Below are positions 53,061-64,000 of a stretch of DNA of 64,000 nt, piece after piece; the first letter of the stretch is position 1, and each line of letters starts with the position of its first letter. Both the position numbers and the translations under genes were made by a program. The stretch comes from Labyrinthula sp. Ha (lineage: Eukaryota; Sar; Bigyra; Labyrinthulida; Labyrinthulaceae), in the NCBI GenBank assembly GCA_015227615.1, contig JAALGZ010000076.1, positions 1-64,000 on the forward strand. Reading direction: 5' to 3'. Under the pieces are notes generated by a model. The model saw nothing but the letters and a program-made list of their open reading frames with translations. It did no database searches and had not been told where the DNA came from.

Positions 53061-53154
53061 AATTTTAATTGTAATTGTTGGTTTTTTGATTTTTTATTTT
53101 GGGCAATTGTGGTATTGGTAGAATTGGAAGAGTGGCGTATTATACGCCAGCGTA

Positions 53155-55378
53155 GATAAATATTATTCTAACTGCTTAATAAGAAATATTTTATTCCGCA
53201 ACTATATTGCTGAAAAAACTATGATTTAAGCCCTTGATTTATTTCCAGAATATTATATTTAGTACAAGTGCTTTCTTTGAGTATTTTAAACAATGATTCT
53301 AAAATCCCGGACAAAGTTTTTGCCACAGATGTTGAGGCTGAAGGACAAAGTAGGATGCCTATCTATCAACGGAGAAACAGTTGCAAAGTAAGAAGAAGTG
53401 ATGAAACTTTTTGTTCAATCTAATTCAAAAAAATTTACGAGTTGTATGTTCATGCTCTGAACTTAATGGACAGAATAAAATTCATTTTTGCCAACAGAGG
53501 ATTCTTGAGAGTAATGTAGTTCTTGAAGTTTTTGTAGACGCAAAGACATAAAGATATTTTAATAATCTTATATTTGGTAAGATTTGTTGAACTATATTTG
53601 GAAAAGTTGATCTATTTAAGCATTTGTATGAAAAGCTCCCGCATCATCTTATTTTGTAGGTGAACTCTACTGTCTTAATGAACGCTCAATTGATGCAGAT
53701 CATAAACGCAAAAGCGCACAAAGACTCAGGAAACGTTATGTATTCGTTTTCTTGGTTTCTCCAGAGGGATATTTTTCCAGTTAAACAATAAGAACAATAT
53801 AAAACTATGTTTTCTTTTGCAATTGAGTTCAGGCATACATTAATTATGAGTCTTGGTTAGGAGCAGTGAGATGAAGATTAGGAATAGTACTTTAGGTATG
53901 TCTTCATCCTTTGTTTAGACTTCATAAACATCTTTCTATATTCTTTTTGTGATGAATATGTTATGTTTGCTCCCATCAAGCTTTAGCAACCCAATTGATT
54001 TCACGTGCTTCTTCAGCTACAGAGGTTCAGGTTGACAACAGCTAAATAAAAAAAGTAAATACTTGAAATTTTCAACCCTTCAAATTTCTGCCAGTATTTA
54101 AACCTCGCGTGGGTGTGTTCTGTTGTTTTTGTTCTAAAAACGGTCCTGGTTTTGGGGAATTCTTGGTTCGGGAAAATTTCTTCGGCGAGAAGAGCGAGAC
54201 ACCTCAAGGTTTATTGTCTCTCTCGTTTCTAGTATCGTTTTGACAAAAATGACTTGGTATCTTCTCTATAAGCTCTCGTTTCCCGGAATATCTTACAAAT
54301 TCCTCATTTCTCGATACTCAACTATGGACCCTGTTTTCGACATTTGATTTTGATTGGAAAGAGTAATAGAGAGTAATGCCACATCGTGATAATAAAGAAA
54401 AATGTACACTTCTGCTGAAAAGGGTATAGCAGGGAAATGATTTCAATTACAGTGAGAAGGATGAGAATTTTTCAAAGCATTTCATATATAGTTTAGTTTA
54501 CGTTAAGAATCTACATATATATGCACAATACTCGGTGAAACGAGGCTATCTCTCCGAAAACAAAAAAAAACGAGTCTCTTTGCCAGAACAAAATATTAAT
54601 TCTGCTTCAAATTATTACGAAAGAAACCTTTATTTATTGCATTTACTAAGGAGCTAATAAGTCTTACAGAACCATCATCTCTCCGGTTGATTGTGCTTCC
54701 TTGTCGTTCTGTAAAGCAAAGTATAAGACCTAGCCGCATGCAATAATTCGACCTGGATCTTGAAAAACAAATTCTTTTGATGGCTAACAAACTCATCTTT
54801 TCTGGTCTGTACAGGTTCTTTTAATCCTTTTTATTATCCACTAACCATGGAAGGGCTTTGGCGCCCATTACCCTGTGTATGGTAATAATTTCCTAGTCAT
54901 TGACACTGGGCCAAAGACATATGTCAGTTAAATCATCTTTTCTTACTCTGTATTATCACTAATGGATAGAGTGCTTCAAAATTTTGAATAAGCTTTTCAT
55001 ATCAAAAAGGTTTTTATTGGTTTACCCGGGGTAAAGTATTCAAAAACCCAGGATTGTTAGTACAAAGGGGATAAACTTATTCTAAAGAATGTTTATTGTG
55101 GCTATTTTTCTCACTTATTCCAAGTTCAAAGTGATATTCTTGCTTTTGAAACTTAAAAATCTTAATCCTAAATTAATAAAACGTATTTAGTAGCATTCTA
55201 AATTTGAATAATAATTTTCTGTTATTTCAGAAATATTTAGTACATTCTTGGCAGAATCTACTTTTCAATTCACATTATTTAATGTGAGAATACATTCTTG
55301 AAGTACTCAAACATGCAGTAAGAGCCCAAAATATATACCAACTGAAACACATCAAAAAAGAAGATATAGAGACGAACT
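53155..55378. other. About 2.2 kb with no recognised gene
   Basis: AT-rich. Possible but unconvincing exon-like stretches at 53330-53390 and 53660-53790 have plausible splice-like borders, yet no recognisable protein. An 8 bp inverted repeat around 53132-53149 belongs to the MULE-3 end. I see no transposon protein or RNA gene. Confidence 0.4.
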
Positions 55379-55630
55379 ATGCAAGCAACTGGTAAGCAAT
55401 CTACAAAAAAAGTAAGCGCTTCACAGTTAGAAGCAGAAGAAGTTGAAGTAGAAAAAAGATTGAAGTTGAAGAAGAATCAGAGAAGATCGAGGAAAGCATT
55501 CTACAGTGGAATTGAGATCAAAGGAAATTTAAATTCAGAAAGAAACAGCAGCAAGTTGAAAGTTCTAAAATTTCTCAAAAAAATGCCTACGTATGTTTTA
55601 GAAGGATTTGATAAAGTTAACATTGTATAA
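55379..55630 (+). CDS. Unrecognised small charged protein, 83 aa
   Basis: ATG to TAA, open. Very rich in Lys, Glu, Ser and Arg: MQATGKQSTKKVSASQLEAE, then a K-rich segment RLKLKKNQRRSRKAF, ending in a more hydrophobic tail (FDKVNIV). A short coiled-coil or nucleic-acid-binding peptide is possible. No family is recognised and no neighbour supports it; a chance frame is about as likely. Confidence 0.25.
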   Translation: MQATGKQSTKKVSASQLEAEEVEVEKRLKLKKNQRRSRKAFYSGIEIKGNLNSERNSSKLKVLKFLKKMPTYVLEGFDKVNIV

Positions 55631-56469
55631 ACTTTAACTAAATAAGAATTGGTTCTCGTATTTTCTATCTTCATATGTACTCATATTTATTGTCGTTTTA
55701 TATGTGTCCCTGTTATGGCAGAGAAACAACCTTCTTTTATGCTAAAAGTGGAGTTACCGTTAGGAGACCTATATTCTTAGAGAAACTTCTTACTAGAACA
55801 ACCAAACTACTATTCATCAAATTATTGAAATCCTATATACCTTCATTTCTACCATTCTTTTTTCTATTGTTAGAGTTGTTGACTTTCTTCCTACTAAATA
55901 GGTCTGGTCCCTGGGTGAATCACAACTACGTGTAATATTTAACACCTCTCTGGACTGCATACGGTAAAGTATGTGCAAAGTTTTGGCTATTTCATTAAGT
56001 AGCACTAAAAAAAGCAAAATCCAACCAGAAAAAGAGATCGTCTAAAAATTGGAAAGGACAACAGTCACTTTTTCTTTTTTTATAGGATAAAGATAATCGC
56101 AAAGCAACAGTTAACTGGCCGGAATAGTTAAAGACGATATAGATAAAAATATATAAGTATTTAAAAGAGTTGTTTTTGTTTTACAGTCAAAACAAGAATA
56201 AATACAAAATCAAAACAAGAATTTCTCAAATCAACGGAAAATTAAGTAAAGAACGAGAAAAAGAAATAAATTCAGCTTTGCACAGAATACAATAGAAGAA
56301 AAAGAAGTTTTAGACCCAGTTGAAGATTTTTCAAATTGAATGAAGTGTATTAACCTTGTTGATAATGATAATTTTAACCTAAAAATCCCATCAGCGTTGG
56401 ATATAATGACAATCAAAAAAGAAAGATACAAATAGAGAAGATTAAGCCGCAGAAAGCAGCGGGAAAACC
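55631..56469. other. No recognised gene
   Basis: AT-rich sequence between the small frame and the hAT fragment. A hydrophobic open stretch near 55675-55935 reads like random AT-rich coding and was not called. Confidence 0.35.
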
Positions 56470-56970
56470 AGAAATGATTTCTATAAATCTTTTAAGAAGC
56501 ATCCAACGGATCAGCAAAAAAGAATCTGTAGAATTTGTAGCCGCGAGGTTTCTTATAAAGACAGTACTACCTCCACGATTTATCATATTCAAAACAGCTG
56601 TATTCGAGAACGAAAGGAATATAAGTAAGCATTACAAGGTTCTTTTTTAAAATTACGGGCTCACAAAAGCTAGGTAATGCTGTATATTCTAACGATCAAA
56701 GAACGAAAGTGAAGAGCTATCTTTTTCTGCTCAAAAAGTTGATATGAATAAATATCAGCTACCATTGATCCATTATTTTAAAGATGGCATTGTAGATACG
56801 TTCAGAGTTTCCTGCATAATTTTAAAGGATCTTCAACAAAAAAATTCAAGACAGCCTTTATTAAAGATCACGCAGTTTTATTTGATGTTGTTGTTGTCGC
56901 CTCATTCAAGAAGCAGGCTGAAGATGGAAGCATTTGCCTAACTACTGATGGATGGTTGTTGAGAGAAGAT
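56470..56970 (+). pseudogene. hAT-like transposase fragment with BED zinc finger
   Basis: Near 56470-56620: NDFYKSFKKHPTDQQKRICR, then ICSREVSYKDSTTSTIYHIQNSC, a BED-type finger (C-x2-C ... H-x4-C) that binds transposon ends. Near 56925-56960 another frame has GSICLTTDGWLL, the conserved hAT motif around the first catalytic Asp (LTTDGW). Several frameshifts separate the two. The fragment is cut at about 56970 by the Copia-5 LTR, so Copia-5 inserted here. Confidence 0.6.
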
Positions 56971-56971
56971 C

Positions 56972-59900
56972 TGTTGTTGAATAATATTTTAACTTTTAAA
57001 TAGTCTGGCTTGGTATCATATCGAAATAAAATACCAAGCTTACACTCAAACTACAAGCTACATATATATGCAAACAGCAAAAATAGTTACTGGTTTCTGT
57101 ACTCTGTGTTAACTCCGCCTTCTTCCAACATTTTCATGTCTTGCATCCAAAACTCTCTTGTAACTAAATACCACTTTCTTTCAACCCGTTTCATTAAAGA
57201 ATCTGCCTTATTTTATCCCTCTGGATGTATTATATTTTCCACTTTTCATTTTCCAATATTTTTTACAGGAGAAGTATTCGATGTCCAATTGCTTTATATT
57301 GGAGAAGAATTCTTTTACGGACAACCTGTTTGCAGCTCTTTTGTAATTTGAGTACAAAATTACTTTGCTCAGCTTGATGTTCAAGAACTCTAAGTTAATC
57401 TTCATCCATTTTAGTCCTTTGATCATTAAACTACAGGCCAAAATTTCTGCTTCTGTTGAACTGGTGCTTACTAGTTTTTGCTTTTTTGTCTTGAATAATA
57501 TTGCGTTCTTATTTATTTTTTTAATATAACCCGAGACACTATGTCTTTCAACGAGAGTCGCATAAGAGGCGTCAGAAAAGCCTCTACTTCATATTTCTCG
57601 GCCGTTTTCGGGTATTTTAGCCCTAAAAATTTGGTATTTAGAAGGGATTTTATGTATTTTTTTGCAGCGTTTAAGTGAGAGACTAAAGGTTTTGAACTTT
57701 GGTATGCCAACATATTGGTCTGAAATGAAATATATGGTCTGCAAACTATGCTAATATAAGTCAGGGATCCAACCAGACTTTGATATTTACGTTTAAGTTC
57801 CAACGGTTTACTTTCCATTTCTTGATCAATATATTGGTTGATTATGTGAGGTGTCTGTATAGAAAGGACTTCCTGTGGTTCAAAACTTTCATCTATTGTT
57901 AAATATACCCTGTACCAGTTAAAAATATATATTTTTCATTCTGTTAGATCTCAAAGCCGACGTAATTATCAATATTCAAAGTATTCTTTACTTCATATTG
58001 TCGTTTTAGTTCGTTTAAGACCCAGTCAAGGTTATGTTGTTCTTTAGCTCCAAACAGAATATCAACATCATAGAATAAAGCTAAAATATTTCTCTTTTCA
58101 TGGTAGAAAAGAGTGCTTTCCTTTTAAGTTTACTCTAAAGTTGAGTTCTTCAAGTTTTTTTTTGTAATTTCGTTACACCAATAAAGTGAAGATTCTTTTA
58201 GGTCGTAAATGGCTTGAGAGCACTTCCAGATCTTGTCAGGAAACAACTTTCTTAACCTCATTGGTAAATAGTAGTAGTAGAATTTATCTAATTTTGCGTT
58301 TAAAAATGTGTTTCCAATGTCAGTTGCTTAAAAACCATGTTTTTGCTAGCAATTGTGAACAGAAACATCCTAATTAGCTCTAAACGAGCCATAGGAGAGT
58401 AAAACTTCAAATATTCTTCCTGTAAGTCGCCTCTTGCGACAAATCTACATTTAAAAACTTGTTTTTTTAGTTACATTGTCATGTTTTTTAGAAAAAAGTT
58501 CCATGATTGGAATGATTTTTCCCCAGAACCTTCAGCTTTTGGCATTAAAACCATCTTCCCAATGTCAATTAATTTAGTTAATTCTTTTTCGTAGGCTCTA
58601 AACCAATCTTCTGAAGATGGTTTAGAGTTAATTTGAAAATAATTTCTCTGAATTGAGTTGTCTTTTTTAACTGCTGCAGCAGCAAAGCCAATTAAGTTTG
58701 GTTGCTCAAAAAGAAAGTTTACATCTTCAAACAAAAACATTGTGCCACCATTGACCACGTCAGCGTAGGTTCAACGCAGAGGTGATTTGATGACTTTAGT
58801 AGATCTTCTTAAAAACTGTTTTTTTTTCTGGCAATAAAGTATTTACAATATTGTTGTTATTATGTTCTTTATTATTATCTTTTTCAGAACCTGCAGTTTC
58901 AACCTCAGGTGAATTTTGTACTGAATTTTCAACCGAGTGTTCCGACTGGTTCTCAGTTTGATGTGATTCAGTACATGAAGAGTTCTCATTGGTTAAAGCT
59001 GGTGGCACAAAAATATTATTCGGTTCAATTGGTTCATATAAAGATTCGTCACTGAATTGTGACACCTTGAAGTTTCGAGATTTTATTAATTCCCGTTTAT
59101 GCTTGGTGAGAGTTAAAGCTTCTCCTGTCTTATGGTTGTAACCTAGAAAAAGTCCAAATTCACCTCTTTGTTCAACTTTGTTACTGAAATTTTTAAGGAC
59201 AGCCACATCTGCACCGAGTATTACTAGTTTGTTAAATTCAGGTTTTCCTTTAAAGATTTTTTCGTAAGCGGAAATTAATCTTGTACCTTCAGTGACACGG
59301 TTTGTAATTTATACAGAGTAATAAGCTGCAAAATCTGAATACAGTGAAACATCTAAATCTGTAGCATTGATAAACTTTCTGATTTTTTGTAAAATGATCT
59401 GGTTACTTCTTTCTGCTATACCATTGTGTTCAAGTACTCCCGGAGCAGAAACTGTAAATTCAATACCTTGATTGTTACAAAAATTGATTGAATGTTAATT
59501 GTATAACTCCGTACCTTGATCTGAATGTGTCTTTTCAATTCTAATACCATTTTTCATCTGAAACCATTTGAAAAAAATAATTATTTTGTAAACAATATCG
59601 CCTTTTTACGGTAACGGTAAATGAATCTGTACCTAGAATTAATCTCGGTTACTAAAAGAAATCACTAATTACCAGCTCTACTGGTAGTAAGTATTTCAAC
59701 AAAGTCCATATCAGAAAATTCTCCGTCATTTCCGGGAAAAGCCACTTGGTTTTTCCTTTTAATAATAGCATGTTTAATATTGTTCAGCTCACACGTCTTA
59801 CATTTAAAGCTCAAGAGTTGACTTGATGCATATTGATACCCGTAATATTGTAAAGTAATCTTGAAATTTTCGATACCTTGGTGCCCAAACAAGCTATGCA

Positions 59901-61395
59901 AATAGCTAAGTTTGTCCTCTTTGACAACTGTATTTGCAATTAATGGTCCGGAAACAGTTTTCTCAATATTGTCTGTATTACTTATATATTTTAGTAAGAA
60001 TAAGTTTGCTATGTTCTTTTGAGAGATACATAGTAAATTATCATTTTTAAAAATAGAAATAGTATCTTTTTTTCTGTCATAGAAAGTCCTTTTGATAATA
60101 GACCTGCCATTGAAACTAAAAGACATTTAGTTTTCCAAATATGTAAACATCTTTTAAGATAATAGGGAATGTGTTGTCTAAGTTACCTTTAAGCGTTCCG
60201 TTAGATGTGCTTTTGTAAATCATGTCTCCAGTTGCTCCTACTAACTTTGGAATATTTAAATTTTCTAAATCACAAAGTAAACGACCATGCTTGTTACCAC
60301 AAATATGATAGCTTGCAACTGAATCTAAGATCAAAAAATCATTTGAAGTTTTTTCTTGAATTTTTAAAATTTTAAAATCTCCATAAAAATGTCAATAAGT
60401 GCATTTGCAAAGCTGTTATTATTATTATCATTGTCGTTTTTTTAGTCGTTTTTCATCTTATTACTGAGCCTGAACTTATATGCACTATGTCCTTCGCGCT
60501 TGTAAATGGTGCAATAACATGGATTCTTGCGTTCTGGCTTAAATTGTGCTGGTTGATTACAACAAGAACAAGCAAACACAGATCTGTATTGTACGTTTGA
60601 TCTCTTCACGTAATCCTCTTGCTGTTTCTCGGCAATAACTAGAAGTGTCCCTTAAATCTCAGTGCATCCAGATTTACTTTCAGGTGATAAATGATCGTTA
60701 AAAAGTATTTCCTATTAAAGTAAAGAAATAACCATCGATGTTAGAGCAAATAGAAAAAGTTTATGAAAGATATTTGCTTCTTGCGTAACTCCGCCTAACA
60801 TAATAAAATCACGGTAATTTTTGTTAAAGTTTTTTAATTTTTCTAGGAAAAAGCGTCCAGAGGGATTGTTTAATTTGTCTTCAAGAGTTAAAAGATATTG
60901 ATCCTTGTTGCCAATGCAGTATTCTTCCACGATTTGCAAAGCTGTAGCTGGAGATTTAACTCCATGAACCAAGTAATGGAGTGAAATATCAATATGACGT
61001 CTCAAAATGGTAATTGCTTTTGCTTTTTTTTCTTTTTCGTTGGATTGAATGAATGCAAACGTATCTTGAGTGTTTGTAAAATTTTCTTGATTATTTACAG
61101 TAGATTCTAGTCCTTTGGACTCCAAAAGGATGGTAACATATTCTTTCCATTCTAAATAGTTTTTCTTGTCGCGTAAAATGATTCCTGGATTTTCTTGCAT
61201 CTTGATATCTTGTTGGGTTCCTAAAGTAATTAAATATTTTACTTCATTTTATAGGTGCGTTTTCGGCTGTTAATCTGTTGAGAGAAAAGAAGTTTCTGTT
61301 TTTTGAATGAAAATATTTAACCCTTATTTTAGTCTGCCTTGGTATCATACAAAGTAGAATGCCAAGGAGACGCACAAAACTACTTAGCCTACGCA
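56972..61395 (-). mobile_element. Copia-5: Ty1/copia-like retrotransposon, old and heavily broken
   Basis: Both ends share AGTCTGSCTTGGTATCATA and a following CCAAG, so LTRs of roughly 105-120 bp lie near 56972-57080 and 61276-61395 (edges approximate). A primer-binding-like GATTAACAGCC lies inside the right one. Minus-strand order: gag, zinc knuckle, protease, integrase, RT, RNase H. Many breaks and diverged LTRs make it the oldest copia here. It lies between the hAT fragment and MULE-4. Confidence 0.8.
57200..61200 (-). pseudogene. Copia-5 gag-pol region, broken
   Basis: Gag starts at 61200 (MQENPGIILRDKKNYLEWK) and is open to 60715. Then: a Cys/His knuckle near 60480-60550, protease region near 60116-60334 (ILDSVASYHICGNK), integrase zinc region (SYLHSLFGHQGIENF, CKTCELNNIKH, near 59750-59905), the integrase to RT linker near 58796-59206 with an acidic Asn-rich stretch, RT near 57900-58758 (DWFRAYEKELTKLIDIGK) and RNase H near 57208-57818. 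Broken in many places. Confidence 0.75.
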
Positions 61396-61466
61396 AACAT
61401 TTCTTGAAAACTAACTCCATTTTAAATAGTTTTGCCTTCCTTGGGATAATCCCAAGTCATATCAAA

Positions 61467-61900
61467 TTATCCTCCACGTTCTAAGCATCTTTTCACACAC
61501 GTAATTAATTTTTTAATATTGTTATCTTCGCTAGCGTCAACACCTTCTTTAGCTTTTTTCATGATTCGTTTTACTAATATTTTGTCAAACAATATACCTG
61601 GAAAATTGCGATGTAGAGCGACATCTGCCGCTGCAATTCCACTGTCGGCAACTCCTAGGTGTTTAATCATTCTTAATTCATCTGTTGTAAGCTGTTGCAC
61701 ATATTTTTTAATCTTTCCTAGTGCTTATACCTCATGATAACAACGATTTTTGTTAATTACGACGAAAATGTACTTAGAAGTTTCAAGATTAAGCTTAATG
61801 TTAACTTCAAACGAGCAATTTTTGTCTGAACTACACTTAATTATACATCGGTTAAGTCTTTTGCAGTTCCAACCCCACTTAGCAAAACTGATTGCCTCGT
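61467..61900 (-). pseudogene. MULE-4 transposase N-terminal fragment
   Basis: QQLTTDELRMIKHLGVADSG and AAADVALHRNFPGILF match the MULE-2 transposase start; upstream the finger region (NLETSKYIFVV type) is also present up to about 61870. The catalytic residues are not included. Confidence 0.8.
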
Positions 61901-62020
61901 CAAAGTAGTGAGAAGCACGAGTTTTTCACTTAAATCGACCACTGGCAAGTCTACTGACCACTTCCAGCATTTCTTCTGAGGTAGAATACGTTGCTGAAGT
62001 CCATTTTCCAAGTACTTCTG

Positions 62021-62450
62021 TTTTTCTGAAAGCTCTTTTTCACAATTAAGAATTAAAGCACGGAAAACAAGTCGAACTATTAACGGCTGAAGTGATGCCT
62101 CTGACAGATGTATTCACAGCTGGGAACCTATCAGACAGAGTAGCCAGTTTCACAAACCCTAACTGTAACCACAGGTAACTGCAGAAGTTATTCTACTACC
62201 TGTACCAACTCTTAGTTTCTAGAGCAACATAAATTGCACACTAAAGCAAGAAAGAAGTTCTACCGAAACTTTATGCTGAGATGGTGACCGGGCAGGACGA
62301 AACACAAACAAAACAACAACAACTTCTAGCCGAAGTTTTCCACAAGAATTAACCAAAGTGCCAAGTTGAACCAGTTGAGACTATGCCCAAAACATGCACA
62401 AAACAAAATACCGTGAATCAGAAAATTAACGCATGTGCTAATTTCCTACA
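62021..62450. mobile_element. 430 bp insertion in MULE-4 flanked by ACTTCTG
   Basis: ACTTCTG occurs at 62014-62020 and 62451-62457, and the MULE-2 sequence runs across the site without the insert (ACCTCTGATTT). No protein, no terminal inverted repeats. A SINE or other short retroposon is likely; a truncated tail was not identified. Confidence 0.6.
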
Positions 62451-62815
62451 ACTTCTGATTTGCTTTTCTCTTCAGGGTCTAGAACCTCTGGTTGGACGTT
62501 CGTCCCTTTGCTTTCGTCTTTTTGCATAGTTTTTGTTCGTAATTTTGTTTTGAAATTTGCCCAAAATATTTGTGTACGCCCTCTTTAAATTTTATCCAAG
62601 TATAGGGATTCACAAATCTGCGCATCGAATATTCAAACGAAGTATGATGAAAAATCGCGATTCCGCGCATTGCAAATTTCGTCTGTGGGAAATCGCCACT
62701 CTGCGCATACTTTATTCAGACGAAGTATGATAAAAAAAAGTTTGGGAAATCGATTTGAACAATAAAATCACGAGGAGTATCTGACTCCGAAGACAAAAAA
62801 TCCGAATCCACAGCT

Positions 62816-64000
62816 ATATCCAGATAAAACTTGGTAAAACGAAGAAACATAAAATCATGACATTTTATAACTATAAATAACAAGAAGAACAAGTATAAAG
62901 TGTACAATGGAAATATTTTTGAAAATCGAATTTTAGGTAAGAGATCTGGTTAATCCCCTTACAAATAAAAGTAGTTGTGTGATAATATTTATTGAAGGTT
63001 TTTTGTCCTATACTTTCTTGTTTCAGATATACAAAAATTGAACAAATAAAAGATAAATAACTTTGGTAGCTGTTTTATTTTTTCTCAGCTCATTTCTGGG
63101 ATCGCAAAAAAAATAGAACGGGTATATATTCCAAAGTTTCCACAACAATACTGTACCAATAACGAGAAGCAAAAGGGGCATTTTATACCTGAAAAAAACC
63201 TTAAAATAATTCTTGTATTTTCATATCACATGAAAACTGAGAAGAGGAATAAAATAGACACATTCTCAGAAATATATCTAAACATTCCGCTTCATGAAAA
63301 CAGGTTATTAGTATACTTTTGTTGGTTCTCATATTCTATGTGTATATTGATTACAAAAAATTACCATGCATATCTTCACTGAAGCCAACTACTCAAGCTA
63401 TCAAAATAATAACATCCTCATCAGCACACCACAAAATATGCATTCCAGGTTCAAATATTTATTCATTTATTCTGCCAAACAGTCAGACGAAAACTGCTTA
63501 CAACCTATGTTTGAGTTTTTAAAACCTGAGCAAATGATTTTCACTGCTCTAAGTCCAGCTCATCTCTTCCAAAATTTGAAACACAAAAATATCATCCGAA
63601 ATATAAACTAATGTTAAAATAAATAAATTTTGTTTTTTTGTATATGGAAGAAGAAGCTGATGTTCTGATTTCTAATAATTGAAAAACAAAGATAGAAATT
63701 GATTGAGTGGGTGAGGTATAACCCAACCTTTGTTGAGAGCCAAATGGAGCTCATGTGGGTAAAAGAGACTTTTTTTGATTTGATACTTGATTGACTGCAG
63801 TTATATTTAAAGAAAGCGGATATTAGAAATGATGGAAAAACTTGATTGTAATGCCATATTGGAATGTAACAAAAGTATAAAAAGTGATGACATGTTTTGG
63901 TGAAATGCAGTTGTAGTAAGGATCTAATGCAAGCTTTAATTTACTGAATATAGTTTTATAAGGTTTATTAAGCCTTAAGTACTATATAGAAGAACTTTAC
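62816..64000. other. About 1.2 kb with no recognised gene
   Basis: AT-rich. An 81-codon plus-strand frame at 63366-63611 has no recognisable family and typical AT-rich composition; it was not called. No repeats of the kinds found elsewhere in the window were seen. Confidence 0.4.

Larger units (their letters stand above)
49871..53154 (+). mobile_element. MULE-3: Mutator-like transposon, about 3.3 kb with 15 bp inverted ends
   Basis: TACGCTGGCGTATAA at 49871-49885 is repeated inverted at 53140-53154. Between them lies a plus-strand transposase and a 3' part full of short repeats. Each end is itself palindromic. No 9-11 bp target duplication was found. The TIR differs from that of MULE-2 and MULE-4, so this is another subfamily. 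Confidence 0.65.
61396..62815 (-). mobile_element. MULE-4: 5' fragment of a MULE-2 family transposon
   Basis: Nearly identical (about 95% by eye) to MULE-2 around 27400-28275. On the minus strand: the terminal repeat (right end near 62810), leader, finger region and the transposase start. It is cut by Copia-5 at about 61396 and carries a 430 bp insertion. The subterminal part has a partial tandem duplication: two versions of CTGCGCAT...ATTCA.ACGAAGTATGAT near 62615 and 62700. Confidence 0.75.

Noticed and set aside
53330-53790. Host gene with small exons and introns
   Set aside because: Borders resemble splice sites, but the short translations match nothing I recognise and no further exons are evident.
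55675-55935. Possible membrane protein of 86 codons
   Set aside because: Hydrophobic by AT-rich composition, no start context, no family; likely chance.
57010-57351. Open plus-strand frame of 113 codons
   Set aside because: It is the opposite strand of the Copia-5 RNase H region; a shadow frame.
1-64000. tRNA or rRNA genes
   Set aside because: No cloverleaf-like or rRNA-like sequence noticed in reading; no computed scan was possible.

Overview
The window is eukaryotic, AT-rich (judged by eye) and made almost entirely of nested transposable elements. I find no gene that is convincingly the host's own, no rRNA or tRNA gene and no CRISPR array. I recognise five Ty1/copia-like and two chromodomain Ty3/gypsy-like LTR retrotransposons, three non-LTR retrotransposons (LINEs), several Mutator-like DNA transposons (MULEs), a hAT fragment, and a bacterial-type IS5 element beside an Rpn-type nuclease gene. 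The host cannot be named. The gypsy pol resembles elements of protists and early fungi more than typical animal ones (an impression from memory). The bacterial pieces resemble Rickettsiales genes, so the lineage has probably carried such an endosymbiont.

Layout. 1-910: 5' part of Copia-1 (minus), sitting in Gypsy-1 (911-7238, minus). 7.2-8.1 kb: degenerate repeats. 8.15-11.35 kb: LINE-1 (minus, AP endonuclease type). 11.4-15.1 kb: LINE-2 (plus, restriction-like endonuclease type) with a tandemly repeated 5' leader. 15.1-19.2 kb: a decayed Ulp1-type cysteine protease gene and MULE-1 (minus). 19.5-20.2 kb: dispersed repeats. 20.24-28.28 kb: MULE-2, split by a minisatellite into which the young, apparently whole Copia-2 (20885-25271) inserted. 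28.5-32.9 kb: LINE-3 (plus). 33.2-34.1 kb: gag-like remnant. 34.1-37.2 kb: Copia-3 (minus). 37.2-47.6 kb: Gypsy-2 (plus), containing Copia-4 (40654-45084). 47.6-49.5 kb: Rpn nuclease and IS5 element. 49.87-53.15 kb: MULE-3 (plus). 53.2-57 kb: sparse sequence with a hAT fragment. 57-61.4 kb: Copia-5 (minus). 61.4-62.8 kb: MULE-4 fragment. The last 1.2 kb shows nothing recognisable.

The most unusual unit is the 3' part of Gypsy-2. Between the end of pol and the 3' LTR it carries, in order, a chromodomain, a SANT/Myb-like segment and an MT-A70-type adenine N6-methyltransferase-like segment. Known chromoviruses end with the chromodomain. A retrotransposon carrying an adenine methyltransferase next to a DNA-binding domain suggests an element able to mark its own or its target chromatin. 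Second is the bacterial IS5/Rpn cassette, which is joined on its left to the 3' LTR of Gypsy-2, as expected if it was in the eukaryotic genome before that element inserted. Relative ages by LTR similarity: Copia-2 and Copia-4 are young (one difference between LTRs each), Copia-3 is older, Copia-5 is old.
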